Shown here: positions 56,658 to 64,000 of the stretch, in pieces
How positions within the stretch are numbered: position 1 is the first letter of the stretch
Layout: the number at the start of each line of letters is the position of its first letter
Source of the DNA: Pseudomonas taiwanensis
Lineage (GTDB): Bacteria; Pseudomonadota; Gammaproteobacteria; Pseudomonadales; Pseudomonadaceae
Length of the DNA stretch: 64,000 bases
NCBI RefSeq assembly: GCF_013393345.1
Contig: NZ_QJRF01000069.1
Coordinates: forward strand, 124,001 to 188,000
Direction of reading: 5' to 3'
Notes under the pieces: generated by a model
What the model was told of the DNA's origin: nothing
The model's input: the letters and a program-made list of their open reading frames with translations, nothing else
Database searches by the model: none
Translations under genes and position numbers: made by a program

Positions 56658-57044
56658 CTAGTAAGCTTCGGGCTTGGCGACGTGCCAGACCCCCATCTTG
56701 CCGTCGCCGGTGACATCTCCGGCTTTCTTGTCCATGACAAAGGTGTACAGCGGCTTGCCGTCGTACGCCCACTGCATGGAGCCGTCGTCGCGCTTGACCA
56801 CGCTCCACTCGCCATCGGCCTTGGCGCTGGCATCGGCCATCAACGGCGGCCAGTTGTCTGCGCACTGGCCGTTGCAGGCGGACTTGCCGTCTGAGTCCTT
56901 GTCGTAGGTGTAAAGCGTCATGCCCTTGGCATCCACCAGCATGCCGTCCTTCTCCATCGCCGGCTCGGCCGCCAGGCCCAACAGGGGCCAGCTCAGCAGT
57001 GCGCCAGCAAGCAGCGGAACGACTCGGGGGAACATTCTTCTCAT
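56658..57044 (-). CDS. Exported lipoprotein-repeat (COG4315-type) protein
   Basis: A 128-residue exported protein with a signal peptide (MRRMFPRVVPLLAGALLSWPLLGLAAE) and two copies of the secreted-lipoprotein repeat: DAKGMTLYTYDKDSDGKSACNGQCADNWPPL and AYDGKPLYTFVMDKKAGDVTGDGKMGVWHVA. The repeat with its CNGxCxxxWPP motif is widespread in secreted bacterial proteins of unknown function. There is no lipobox cysteine, so it is likely periplasmic. The ATG at 57044 follows GAGAGG. It converges with ubiA and is divergent from phoB. Confidence 0.85.
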   Translation of the reverse strand: MRRMFPRVVPLLAGALLSWPLLGLAAEPAMEKDGMLVDAKGMTLYTYDKDSDGKSACNGQCADNWPPLMADASAKADGEWSVVKRDDGSMQWAYDGKPLYTFVMDKKAGDVTGDGKMGVWHVAKPEAY

Positions 57045-57284
57045 TTTTCTAGCCTCTCCTCGGAATGAACAGCGAAAGCCTGGCGGCGGCTGGATCACGG
57101 CTTGAGGTCACAGCAGCACAGGACAGAAGGAGCCACGAACACCCATCAGGGCGATGGGGTCCTGTGCCAGGCTCCAGGCCGTCCCAGGTTTGGGGCGGCC
57201 TCAATCAGAATAGACGAGGCCGATTCGACCGAGTTCCATGCAATTGGTGGATCGGCAAGGGGTCTGCAAGGTCCTAACATTCAC

Positions 57285-57318
57285 GTGTCACATCCCTGCA
57301 ATAATTCCGTTATCTAAT
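57285..57318 (+). promoter_or_regulatory. Pho box and -10 of phoB
   Basis: GTGTCAC-ATCC-CTGCAAT (57285-57302) matches the direct-repeat Pho box CTGTCAT-N4-CTGTCAT at 10 of 14 repeat positions. Exactly ten bases later TCTAAT (57313-57318) can serve as -10, the standard spacing for PhoB-activated promoters. The rest of the 318-base gap (57045-57284) shows only a long-spaced CACAGGAC/GTCCTGTG dyad. Confidence 0.65.
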
Positions 57319-57362
57319 GCGGCGCAATCAGTCAAACACGCGACCTTTCTTGAGGCTTGAAC

Positions 57363-58052
57363 ATGGTTGGCAAGAACATCCTGATAGTCGACGACGAAGC
57401 GCCGATCCGCGAGATGATCGCCGTCGCCCTGGAGATGGCCGGCTACGACTGCCTGGAAGCCGAAAACACCCAGCAGGCGCACGCCGTCATCGTCGATCGC
57501 AAACCCGATCTGATCCTCCTCGACTGGATGCTGCCCGGCACGTCCGGCATCGAGCTGGCTCGCCGCCTCAAGCGCGACGACCTGACCAGCGATATCCCGA
57601 TCATCATGCTCACGGCCAAGGGCGAAGAGGACAACAAGATCCAGGGCCTGGAAGTCGGCGCTGACGACTACATCACCAAGCCCTTCTCCCCGCGTGAGCT
57701 GGTGGCCCGCCTGAAGGCCGTGCTGCGCCGTGCCGGCCCCAGCGACAGCGAAGCGCCGATCGCCATCGGCGGCCTTCTGCTGGACCCGATCAGCCACCGC
57801 GTGACCATCGACGGCAAACCTGCCGAGATGGGCCCCACCGAATACCGTCTGCTGCAGTTCTTCATGACCCACCAGGAGCGCGCCTATACCCGTGGCCAGC
57901 TGCTGGACCAGGTATGGGGCGGCAACGTCTACGTCGAGGAGCGCACCGTCGACGTGCACATCCGGCGCCTGCGCAAGGCCCTCGGCGAGGTATACGAAAA
58001 TCTGGTTCAGACCGTTCGCGGCACCGGCTATCGTTTCTCCACGAAAAGCTGA
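57363..58052 (+). CDS. phoB: Phosphate regulon response regulator PhoB
   Basis: A 229-residue OmpR/PhoB-type regulator. Receiver domain about 3-120 with Asp10-Asp11 and phosphoacceptor Asp54 ([13 protein letters not shown]), Thr and Lys in MLTAKGEED and TKPFSPREL; winged-helix effector about 130-228 ([17 protein letters not shown]). I chose the ATG at 57363, with GAGG seven bases upstream; a TTG two codons earlier is less likely. It activates phosphate-starvation genes, including itself via the Pho box upstream. Confidence 0.97.
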   Translation: MVGKNILIVDDEAPIREMIAVALEMAGYDCLEAENTQQAHAVIVDRKPDLILLDWMLPGTSGIELARRLKRDDLTSDIPIIMLTAKGEEDNKIQGLEVGADDYITKPFSPRELVARLKAVLRRAGPSDSEAPIAIGGLLLDPISHRVTIDGKPAEMGPTEYRLLQFFMTHQERAYTRGQLLDQVWGGNVYVEERTVDVHIRRLRKALGEVYENLVQTVRGTGYRFSTKS

Positions 58053-58080
58053 ACCCGCCCTCCCCACAAGGACGCGATAG

Positions 58081-59385
58081 GTGAATCAAGACTGGCGCGG
58101 CGTCGTTATCCGCCGCCTGCTTCTGCTGATCGGTGCCTGCCTGCTGGTGGGGCTGGTCACCGGCCACTATGCCTGGGCCCTGGTAGTCGGCCTTGGCGCC
58201 TACCTCGGCTGGACCCTGGCGCAACTGCTGCGCCTGTACAAATGGCTCAAGGAACACAGGCCCGATGAACCGCCGCCGGACGGCTACGGCTTGTGGGGCG
58301 AGGTGTTCGACAGCATCTACCACCTCCAGCGCCGTGACCAGCGCGTGCGTGGCCGTCTGCAGGCGGTGATCGACCGCGTGCAGGAGTCCACCGCCGCCCT
58401 GAAAGACGCCGTGGTGATGCTCGACAGCGACGGCAACCTCGACTGGTGGAACCGCGCCGCGGAAACCCTGCTGGGCCTGAAGACGCCCCAGGACAGCGGC
58501 CAGCCGGCGACCAACCTGATCCGCCATCCGCGCTTCAAGGAATATTTCGAGCAGGGCAAGTACAACGAACCCCTGGACCTGCCCTCTCCGGTCAATGACC
58601 GCCTGCGCCTGCAGTTCCACATCACCAAGTACGGCAACAGCGAGCACCTGATGCTGGTGCGCGACGTCACCCGTCTCCACCAGCTGGAGCAGATGCGCAA
58701 GGACTTCGTCGCCAACGTCTCCCACGAGCTGCGTACACCGCTGACGGTGATCGCCGGCTACCTGGAAACCCTGCTGGACAACGTCGAAGACGTGAACCCG
58801 CGCTGGACCCGCGCGCTGCAGCAGATGAGCCAGCAGGGCAAGCGCATGCAGAACCTGCTCAACGACCTGCTGCTGCTGGCCAAGCTGGAAGCCACCGACT
58901 ACCCCTCGGACAACCAGCCGGTGGCGGTGGACCTGATGCTGCTGCAGATCAAGGCCGACGCCATTGCCCTGTCCGGCAACCGCCACCACCGCATCAGCCT
59001 GGAAGCCGACCACAACTACAAGCTCCGCGGCAGCGAGGCGGAACTGCGCAGCGCCTTCTCCAACCTGGTGTTCAACGCGGTGAAGTACACACCCGACGAA
59101 GGTGAGATCCGCATCCGCTGGTGGGGCGACGAAGCCGCCGCGCACCTTTCCGTGCAGGACAGCGGCATCGGCATCGAGACCAAGCACCTGCCGCGCCTGA
59201 CCGAACGCTTCTACCGCGTCGACTCCAGCCGCAACAGCAGCACCGGGGGCACCGGCCTGGGCCTGGCTATCGTCAAGCATGTGCTGATCCGCCATCGCGG
59301 CCGCCTCGACATCAGCTCGGTGCTCAACCACGGCAGTACCTTCACCTGCCATTTCCCCAGCAGCCAGGTGGTCCGGCGCAGCTGA
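58081..59385 (+). CDS. phoR: Phosphate regulon sensor histidine kinase PhoR
   Basis: A 434-residue inner-membrane kinase: two N-terminal hydrophobic segments (about 11-46), a PAS domain (about 95-195), DHp with His215 (VSHELRTPL) and the ATPase domain (N box FSNLVFNAVKYTP, G boxes QDSGIGIE and GGTGLGLAIVKH). It senses phosphate through PhoU and the Pst transporter rather than by a periplasmic sensor. The start is GTG at 58081, 28 bases after phoB. Confidence 0.97.
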   Translation: MNQDWRGVVIRRLLLLIGACLLVGLVTGHYAWALVVGLGAYLGWTLAQLLRLYKWLKEHRPDEPPPDGYGLWGEVFDSIYHLQRRDQRVRGRLQAVIDRVQESTAALKDAVVMLDSDGNLDWWNRAAETLLGLKTPQDSGQPATNLIRHPRFKEYFEQGKYNEPLDLPSPVNDRLRLQFHITKYGNSEHLMLVRDVTRLHQLEQMRKDFVANVSHELRTPLTVIAGYLETLLDNVEDVNPRWTRALQQMSQQGKRMQNLLNDLLLLAKLEATDYPSDNQPVAVDLMLLQIKADAIALSGNRHHRISLEADHNYKLRGSEAELRSAFSNLVFNAVKYTPDEGEIRIRWWGDEAAAHLSVQDSGIGIETKHLPRLTERFYRVDSSRNSSTGGTGLGLAIVKHVLIRHRGRLDISSVLNHGSTFTCHFPSSQVVRRS

Positions 59386-59393
59386 ATGCCCAG

Positions 59394-59420
59394 GCACCCC
59401 GACTTGCAAACTCGGGGTGC
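59394..59420 (+). terminator. Hairpin after phoR
   Basis: GCACCCCGA (59394-59402), 9-base loop, TCGGGGTGC (59412-59420), starting nine bases after the phoR stop codon. No T run. Confidence 0.55.
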
Positions 59421-59462
59421 AGCATTCAACCTTAGCCGTTCCTTCGTCAGCAAAAGCCCTCC

Positions 59463-60803
59463 ATGGACCCTTCCCCTAGTAGTAACTTCCTCAGTTACTT
59501 CGCCGATTTCGGCCTGATTCTCTTTGCGCTTTTCCTCGTGGTGCTCAACGGCTTCTTCGTTGCCGCCGAATTCGCCATGGTCAAGCTGCGCTCCACCCGC
59601 GTCGAATCCATCGCCGACAAGCACGGCTGGCGGGGTCGCATCCTGCGCACCGTACACAACCAGCTGGACGCCTACCTGTCGGCCTGTCAGTTGGGCATCA
59701 CCCTGGCTTCGCTGGGCCTCGGCTGGGTCGGTGAACCGGCCTTCGCCCACCTGCTCGGTCCGGTGCTGGAGTACGCCGGCATCGATTCGCCGAAGCTGCT
59801 CCACGGCATCGCCTTCTTCACCGCCTTCTTCATCATTTCGTACCTGCACATTGTGGTCGGCGAGCTCGCGCCCAAATCCTGGGCCATCCGCAAGCCGGAG
59901 CTGCTGTCGCTGTGGACCGCCGTACCGCTCTACCTCTTCTACTGGCTGATGTACCCGGCCATCTGGCTACTCAATGCCAGCGCCAACACCATCCTGCGCA
60001 TCGCAGGGCAAGGCGAGCCCGGCCCGCACCACGAGCATCACTACAGCCGCGACGAGCTGAAACTGATCCTGCACTCCAGCCGCGCCCGCGACCCCAGCGA
60101 CCAGGACATGCGCGTACTGGCCTCGGCCGTGGAGCTGGGTGAACTGGAAGTGGTGGACTGGGCCAACTCCCGCGAAGACCTGATATTCCTTGAGCACGAC
60201 GCACCGCTGGCGGACATCCTCAGCGTGATCCGCCGCCACAAGTACAGCCGCTACCCGGTGCACGACGACCAGAAAGGCGAGTTCATCGGCGTCCTGCACA
60301 TCAAGGACCTGCTGTTGGCGTTGTCAGCGCTGGACAGCCTGCCGGAAAGCTTCGACCTCGCCGAACTCACCCATCCGCTGGAACGCGTCACCAAGCACAT
60401 GCCGCTGTCGCGCCTGCTGGAGCAGTTCCGCCAGGGCGGCGCGCACTTCGCCGTGGTCGAGGAGGCCGACGGCAAGGTGGTGGGCTTCCTGACCATGGAA
60501 GACGTGCTGGAAGTGCTGGTCGGCGATATCCAGGACGAACACCGCAAGACCGAACGCGGCGTGCTGGCCTACCAGCCGGGCAAGCTGCTGGTGCGCGGCG
60601 ACACTCCGCTGTTCAAGGTGGAACGCCTGCTCGGCATCGATCTCGATCACGTGGAAGCCGACACCCTCGCCGGCCTGATCTACGAAAGCCTGAACCGCGT
60701 GCCGGAAGAGGAAGAAGTGCTGGAAACCGACGGCCTGCGCATCATCGTGAAGAAGATGAAAGGCCCGAAGATCGTCCTCGCCAAGGTGCTCAAGCTCGAC
60801 TGA
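59463..60803 (+). CDS. CNNM/CorC-family hemolysin-like membrane protein
   Basis: A 446-residue protein: CNNM (DUF21) membrane domain with about four hydrophobic segments (about 15-190; VVLNGFFVAAEFAMVKLRSTR and ACQLGITLASLGLGWVGEPAF), two CBS domains (about 210-335) and a C-terminal CorC/HlyC domain (about 350-440). Homologues are implicated in magnesium or cobalt efflux; the hemolysin name is historical. It starts with ATG at 59463 and ends at the tandem repeat array. Confidence 0.9.
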   Translation: MDPSPSSNFLSYFADFGLILFALFLVVLNGFFVAAEFAMVKLRSTRVESIADKHGWRGRILRTVHNQLDAYLSACQLGITLASLGLGWVGEPAFAHLLGPVLEYAGIDSPKLLHGIAFFTAFFIISYLHIVVGELAPKSWAIRKPELLSLWTAVPLYLFYWLMYPAIWLLNASANTILRIAGQGEPGPHHEHHYSRDELKLILHSSRARDPSDQDMRVLASAVELGELEVVDWANSREDLIFLEHDAPLADILSVIRRHKYSRYPVHDDQKGEFIGVLHIKDLLLALSALDSLPESFDLAELTHPLERVTKHMPLSRLLEQFRQGGAHFAVVEEADGKVVGFLTMEDVLEVLVGDIQDEHRKTERGVLAYQPGKLLVRGDTPLFKVERLLGIDLDHVEADTLAGLIYESLNRVPEEEEVLETDGLRIIVKKMKGPKIVLAKVLKLD

Positions 60804-60820
60804 GCACACTCGTACAACAA

Positions 60821-61248
60821 CGGTGTGTCCGGTGGACTGCGATGTTGGGCTTCGCATAGCTCAGCCACAACCTACGGTGACCACCGGCTGCGCGAAACCG
60901 ACTAGGTACTTGTAGGTTGGGCAGAGCGCAGCGAAGCCCAACGACGGTGTATCCGGTGGAGCGCGATGTTGGGCTTCGCGTAGCTCAGCCACAACCTACG
61001 GTGACCACCGGCTGCGCGAAACCGACTAGGTACTTGTAGGTTGGGCAGAGCGCAGCGAAGCCCAACGACGGTGTATCCGGTGGAGCGCGATGCTGGGCTT
61101 CGCGTAGCTCAGCCACAACCTACGGTGACCACCGGCTGCGCGAAACTGACTAGGTACTTGTAGGTTGGGCAGAGCGCAGCGAAGCCCAACGACGGTGTAT
61201 CCGGTGGAGCGCGATGTTGGGCTTCGCGTAGCTCAGCCACAACCTACG
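60821..61248. repeat. 124-bp tandem array of family-A palindromic repeats
   Basis: Units start at 60821, 60945, 61069 and 61193; the first three are 124 bases and nearly identical, the last is cut at about 56 bases. Each unit holds arm A (starting GTTGGGCTTCGCG, ending ACAACCTAC) and arm B (GTAGGTTGGGCAGAGCG, ending GAAGCCCAAC), about 31 bases each, imperfect inverted copies. The B-25-A arrangement matches the single elements at 8795 and 13610; a 36-base linker joins them. This fills the 458-base gap between the converging CNNM and M23 genes. No CRISPR-like spacers. Confidence 0.92.
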
Positions 61249-61261
61249 CCAATCCGAATCC

Positions 61262-62158
61262 TTACTCCCCGCCCACCGCGAAGTTCGGCAGCGTATCCAC
61301 CGGCTGGGCGAAATCGAATGGGATGGACTCCAACGCCAGGCCCAGATTGCGCTGGATGACGAAGTGCAGGTGCGGGCCGGTGCTGTTGCCGGTGTTGCCG
61401 GAGCGGGCGATGCGTTCGCCAATGGACACCGCCTGACCTTCGCGCACCTGCACCGAACCCCGCATCAGGTGCAGGTAGACGCCCATGGTGCCGTCGTCAT
61501 GCAGGATGCGCACGAAGTTGCCGGACGGGTTGTTGCCCCGGCCGCTCTGGTCGTTCTCGATCTTCACCACCATTCCCGGCCGCGCCGCGACGATAGGCGT
61601 GCCTTCGGGCATCGCGATATCCAGGGCATAGCGCCCCTTGGGGGTGAAATGGCTGTAGCGGCCATTGGCACCCTGGGTCAGGCGGAAGGGGCCGCCCTGC
61701 CAGGGCAGCGGGTAGCGATACACCACCGGCTGCACGCGCGGGTCGCCCATGGCGTAACGCAATTTGGGCTTGTAGCGCATGGGTCGGCTCGGATCAGCCG
61801 GTGCCAGGGTGGCCATGCGCATGCTGCTGCGCGGCGCCAGCACCCAGCGTATCGGCTGGTCCGGGGCACCGGAGACGTTGTCGGCCTGGTCGATGCGCAA
61901 CTCCACTTCCACCGGCGCGAACAGCTCATTGCGCAGCACCAGGGTTTCGCCTGCTGCGTGTTTTTTGGTTTCCAGCTTCACCGACAGGTCGAGGCGCTCC
62001 ACCATGCGATCGCGGAAGACGAACACCTGGGCACCGGACACGGCCTTGTCGGTGTAGGTCACCACACCGTTGGCGTCGGTGTACTTGTAGATGGTCAATG
62101 CCGCCGCAGGCAGGCTTGCGCCCAGCAGCAGCACTAGAGAAAGGAATCGCCCCAGCAT
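61262..62158 (-). CDS. M23-family peptidoglycan endopeptidase with DUF4124
   Basis: A 298-residue exported protein: signal peptide (about 1-20), DUF4124 segment (about 21-60), a beta-rich middle region and an M23/LytM domain (about 155-280). Zinc ligands likely include His170, Asp180, His263 and His265 (GPHLHF), with His230 nearby. The first motif is spaced His-x9-Asp (SHFTPKGRYALD) instead of the usual HxxxD, a pattern I recall from a subset of M23 proteins. It probably cuts peptidoglycan cross-bridges or regulates amidases. It ends beside the tandem array. Confidence 0.85.
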   Translation of the reverse strand: MLGRFLSLVLLLGASLPAAALTIYKYTDANGVVTYTDKAVSGAQVFVFRDRMVERLDLSVKLETKKHAAGETLVLRNELFAPVEVELRIDQADNVSGAPDQPIRWVLAPRSSMRMATLAPADPSRPMRYKPKLRYAMGDPRVQPVVYRYPLPWQGGPFRLTQGANGRYSHFTPKGRYALDIAMPEGTPIVAARPGMVVKIENDQSGRGNNPSGNFVRILHDDGTMGVYLHLMRGSVQVREGQAVSIGERIARSGNTGNSTGPHLHFVIQRNLGLALESIPFDFAQPVDTLPNFAVGGE

Positions 62159-62263
62159 GTCCGCCCGTTTGTTCTTCTGTGCTCCGTGTTGCCGAAGATT
62201 AGCAGCGCGAATCTCGCCGGGCGAGACGTTGCCCGTCGGGCTGTGACGGGGTTGGCTGGACGG

Positions 62264-63175
62264 TCAGGCACCAGGGACGAAATGCTTTTGGGCGGTGCCG
62301 CGAGCGATCAGGCGGGACAGGTAATCGAGTTTCTGCGGATCGCGGTCGACGAAGCGGAAAGTCAGCAGCAGCCATTCGCTATCGGGCTTGGGCTCCAGCG
62401 CTGCGACCGAGTGCAGGTAGCCATTGAGTCGCGCCACTTCGCCGCCCTCGCCCTGCTCCAGGTCGAGCACTGCGCTTTCCAGAACCTGCGGCAGCGGATC
62501 GCCGGCGCGCACGACGAGTTGCGCGTCCTTCAGGCTGAGGGCCTTGATCACGCAGGCCAGCACACCAGCCGGCAGGCGCAGCTGGGCCTGTCCGCGCCCG
62601 CCAGGCGCCTGGGCAGCGGACTTGGCCGACGGTGCCGGCACGGCGGGCTTGGCCACGGGCGCAGCCGCTGCCGGCGCGGCAGCCGGGCGGACCACCTCGG
62701 CCTTGCCGCCGGTGAGGGCGGCCAGGGAATCGTTGGCGAAACCGCCGGCGTTGGGCAGCTTGACCGGCGCGCTGGACATCAGCGCCTCGAGCTTGCCGCT
62801 GCGGCTCAGGGCCCGCTTCACCTTGGTGACCAGCTGATCATTGGAGAAGGGCTTGCCGATGTAGTCGGTAACGCCGGCCTGGATGGCCTGGATGACGTTT
62901 TCCTTGTCGCCGCGGCTGGTGACCATGATGAAAGGCGTGGCCTTCAGGTGGTCCTGCTCGCGGCACCAGGTGAGCAGTTCAAGGCCCGACATCTCGGGCA
63001 TTTCCCAGTCGCAGAGGATCAGGTCGATTGTCGTGCGGGCGAGCATCTGCTGGGCCTTGCGCCCATTGATCGCTTCTTCGATCTGGGTGCCGGGAAAGTT
63101 GTCGCGCAGTCCTTTCTTCACCAGGTCGCGAATAAAGGACGCATCGTCCACCACCAGCACATTGACCTTGCCCAT
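62264..63175 (-). CDS. Response regulator with receiver and C-terminal PilZ-like domain
   Basis: A 303-residue protein: CheY-like receiver (about 3-125) with Asp10-Asp11, phosphoacceptor Asp56 (LILCDWEMPEMSG), MVTSRG and KPFSNDQL; an Ala/Pro-rich linker (about 155-195); and a C-terminal domain (about 200-295) with weak PilZ-like features (LSLKDAQLVV, FRFVDRDPQKLDYLSRLI), lacking the RxxxR c-di-GMP motif as far as I can see. It corresponds by position to PA5364. No kinase gene is adjacent. The partner and output are unknown. Confidence 0.82.
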   Translation of the reverse strand: MGKVNVLVVDDASFIRDLVKKGLRDNFPGTQIEEAINGRKAQQMLARTTIDLILCDWEMPEMSGLELLTWCREQDHLKATPFIMVTSRGDKENVIQAIQAGVTDYIGKPFSNDQLVTKVKRALSRSGKLEALMSSAPVKLPNAGGFANDSLAALTGGKAEVVRPAAAPAAAAPVAKPAVPAPSAKSAAQAPGGRGQAQLRLPAGVLACVIKALSLKDAQLVVRAGDPLPQVLESAVLDLEQGEGGEVARLNGYLHSVAALEPKPDSEWLLLTFRFVDRDPQKLDYLSRLIARGTAQKHFVPGA

Positions 63176-63285
63176 CGACTACTCCTTGGAATCGGGGCTA
63201 AGAATAGCCTTGGCTGATAGCCAATTGCCAAGCCTGTTTGCGACCCGCCGCCTGCCAGCGACCGACGGGTCACTTGCACGGCGGG

Positions 63286-63314
63286 AAAGCAAAACGCCCG
63301 GCACGAAGCCGGGC
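63286..63314 (-). terminator. Terminator of phoU
   Basis: CGCCCGGC (63294-63301) pairs with GCCGGGCG (63307-63314); on the minus strand TTTTGCTTT follows the stem. Confidence 0.8.
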
Positions 63315-63336
63315 GTTCCTGGCACAGGCGACAGGA

Positions 63337-64000
63337 TCAGTTCTTCGGAGCGGCCTCGCCAGTACCGGCGCCATTGCCCTTCACTTCCTCGGCCATGCGC
63401 GCCAGGCCCAGGTGACGTACGTCGGTGCCGCGCACCAGGTAGATTACCAGTTCGGAAATGTTGCGCGCGTGGTCACCGATACGCTCCAGGGAACGCAGGG
63501 CCCAGATGACGTTGAGCACGCGGCTGATGGCGCGCGGGTCTTCCATCATGTAGGTGACCAGCTCACGCAGGGCGGTCTTGTATTCGCGGTCGATGTTCTT
63601 GTCGTACTGGGCCACCGACAGAGCCAGATCGGCGTCGAAACGGGCGAAGGCATCCAAGGCTTCCTGGACCATCTTGCGCACCTGGTCGCCGATGTGACGC
63701 ACCTCGACGTAGCCGCGCGGGGCCACACCCTCTTCGCACAGCTGGATGGCGCGACGAGCGATCTTCGACGCTTCGTCGCCGATGCGCTCGAGGTCGATCA
63801 CCGACTTGGAGATGCTGATGATCAGGCGCAGGTCGGAGGCCGCCGGCTGGCGACGGGCGAGGATGCGCACGCACTCTTCGTCGATGTTGCGTTCCATCTG
63901 GTTGATCTGGTCATCGATCTCGCGCACTTGCTGGGCAAGGCCGGAGTCGGCGTCGATCAGCGCAGTGACCGCGTCATTGACCTGCTTTTCGACCAGGCCA
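63337..64000 (-). CDS. phoU: Phosphate transport regulator PhoU (5' end beyond window)
   Basis: 221 codons are present of a protein of about 242 residues; about the first 20 lie outside the window. Two PhoU helical-bundle repeats are seen, including the metal-binding ExxxD motifs in DLERIGDEASKIARRA and SLERIGDHARNISELV. PhoU joins the Pst transporter to PhoR and keeps the Pho regulon off when phosphate is ample. The open frame runs through the edge (GLVEKQVNDAVTALIDADSG), so the methionine at 63927 is internal. Confidence 0.95.
   Translation of the reverse strand, partial: GLVEKQVNDAVTALIDADSGLAQQVREIDDQINQMERNIDEECVRILARRQPAASDLRLIISISKSVIDLERIGDEASKIARRAIQLCEEGVAPRGYVEVRHIGDQVRKMVQEALDAFARFDADLALSVAQYDKNIDREYKTALRELVTYMMEDPRAISRVLNVIWALRSLERIGDHARNISELVIYLVRGTDVRHLGLARMAEEVKGNGAGTGEAAPKN

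Noticed and set aside
60821-61248. Tandem array considered as CRISPR
   Set aside because: Unit length is 124 bases, the units are identical throughout with no variable spacers, and no cas genes are near.

Overview
The window is a GC-rich, densely coded stretch of a Pseudomonas chromosome. Gene content and order (amtB-glnK, comM, betT, rep, xpt, dadX-dadA-lrp, kauB-gabT2, rpmGB, radC, coaBC-dut-algC-argB, pyrE-crc, rph, gmk-rpoZ-spoT, oxyR-recG, rubredoxins, ubiCA, phoBR, phoU) follow what I remember of the P. aeruginosa PA5286-PA5365 segment. Differences are an exbB-exbD-tonB cluster next to oxyR and the absence of the glycolate and sphingosine genes I remember there. Species-level assignment is not possible from the text alone; a non-aeruginosa member of the aeruginosa-like lineages fits. 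Almost everything is core genome; no prophage, insertion sequence with a transposase, CRISPR array, rRNA or tRNA was seen.

Layout. 1-2.3 kb: end of a YjbQ-family gene and the glnK-amtB ammonium operon, with a readable sigma-54 promoter and two NtrC enhancer sites. 2.4-12.8 kb: ubiK, comM, choline transporter betT, a LysR regulator, a MATE pump, a GGDEF/EAL protein and the Rep helicase. 12.9-24.7 kb: xpt, cytochrome c5, then an amino-acid and polyamine catabolic block (pauR, dadX, a RidA-like gene, dadA, lrp, a pauB-like oxidase, an MFS transporter, kauB, a gabT2-like aminotransferase, a cupin protein). 25-36 kb: ribosomal proteins L33 and L28, an orphan peptide-binding protein, radC, coaBC-dut-algC(long form)-argB, a thioesterase, pyrE and crc. 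36-43 kb: rph, yicC, gmk, rpoZ, spoT, ridA, a lipoprotein and a LysE exporter. 43.5-52.6 kb: AraC and SDR genes, exbB-exbD-tonB with a Fur-like box, oxyR-recG, and an HDOD protein. 52.7-64 kb: HU, rubredoxin reductase and two rubredoxins, ubiC-ubiA, phoB-phoR with a Pho box, a CNNM/CorC-type protein, an M23 peptidase, a response regulator and the 5'-truncated phoU.

How it fits together. Several regulators sit beside or near their likely targets: Lrp next to dadA, PauR within the polyamine genes, PhoB/PhoR and PhoU in the phosphate region, and Crc in the same window as a catabolic gene (pauB-like) whose translation start is preceded by a Crc/Hfq-type A-rich motif.

The least ordinary DNA is non-coding. 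Two related families of palindromic repeats sit exclusively in gaps between convergent genes (seven of about twelve such gaps), and one of them is amplified into a 124-bp tandem array at 60.8-61.2 kb. A 148-bp element with 19-bp imperfect terminal inverted repeats, resembling a MITE, lies at 43.37-43.52 kb and supplies the stop codon of an AraC-family gene. A further structured 180-bp segment lies before rep. I found no new defence or biosynthetic system.
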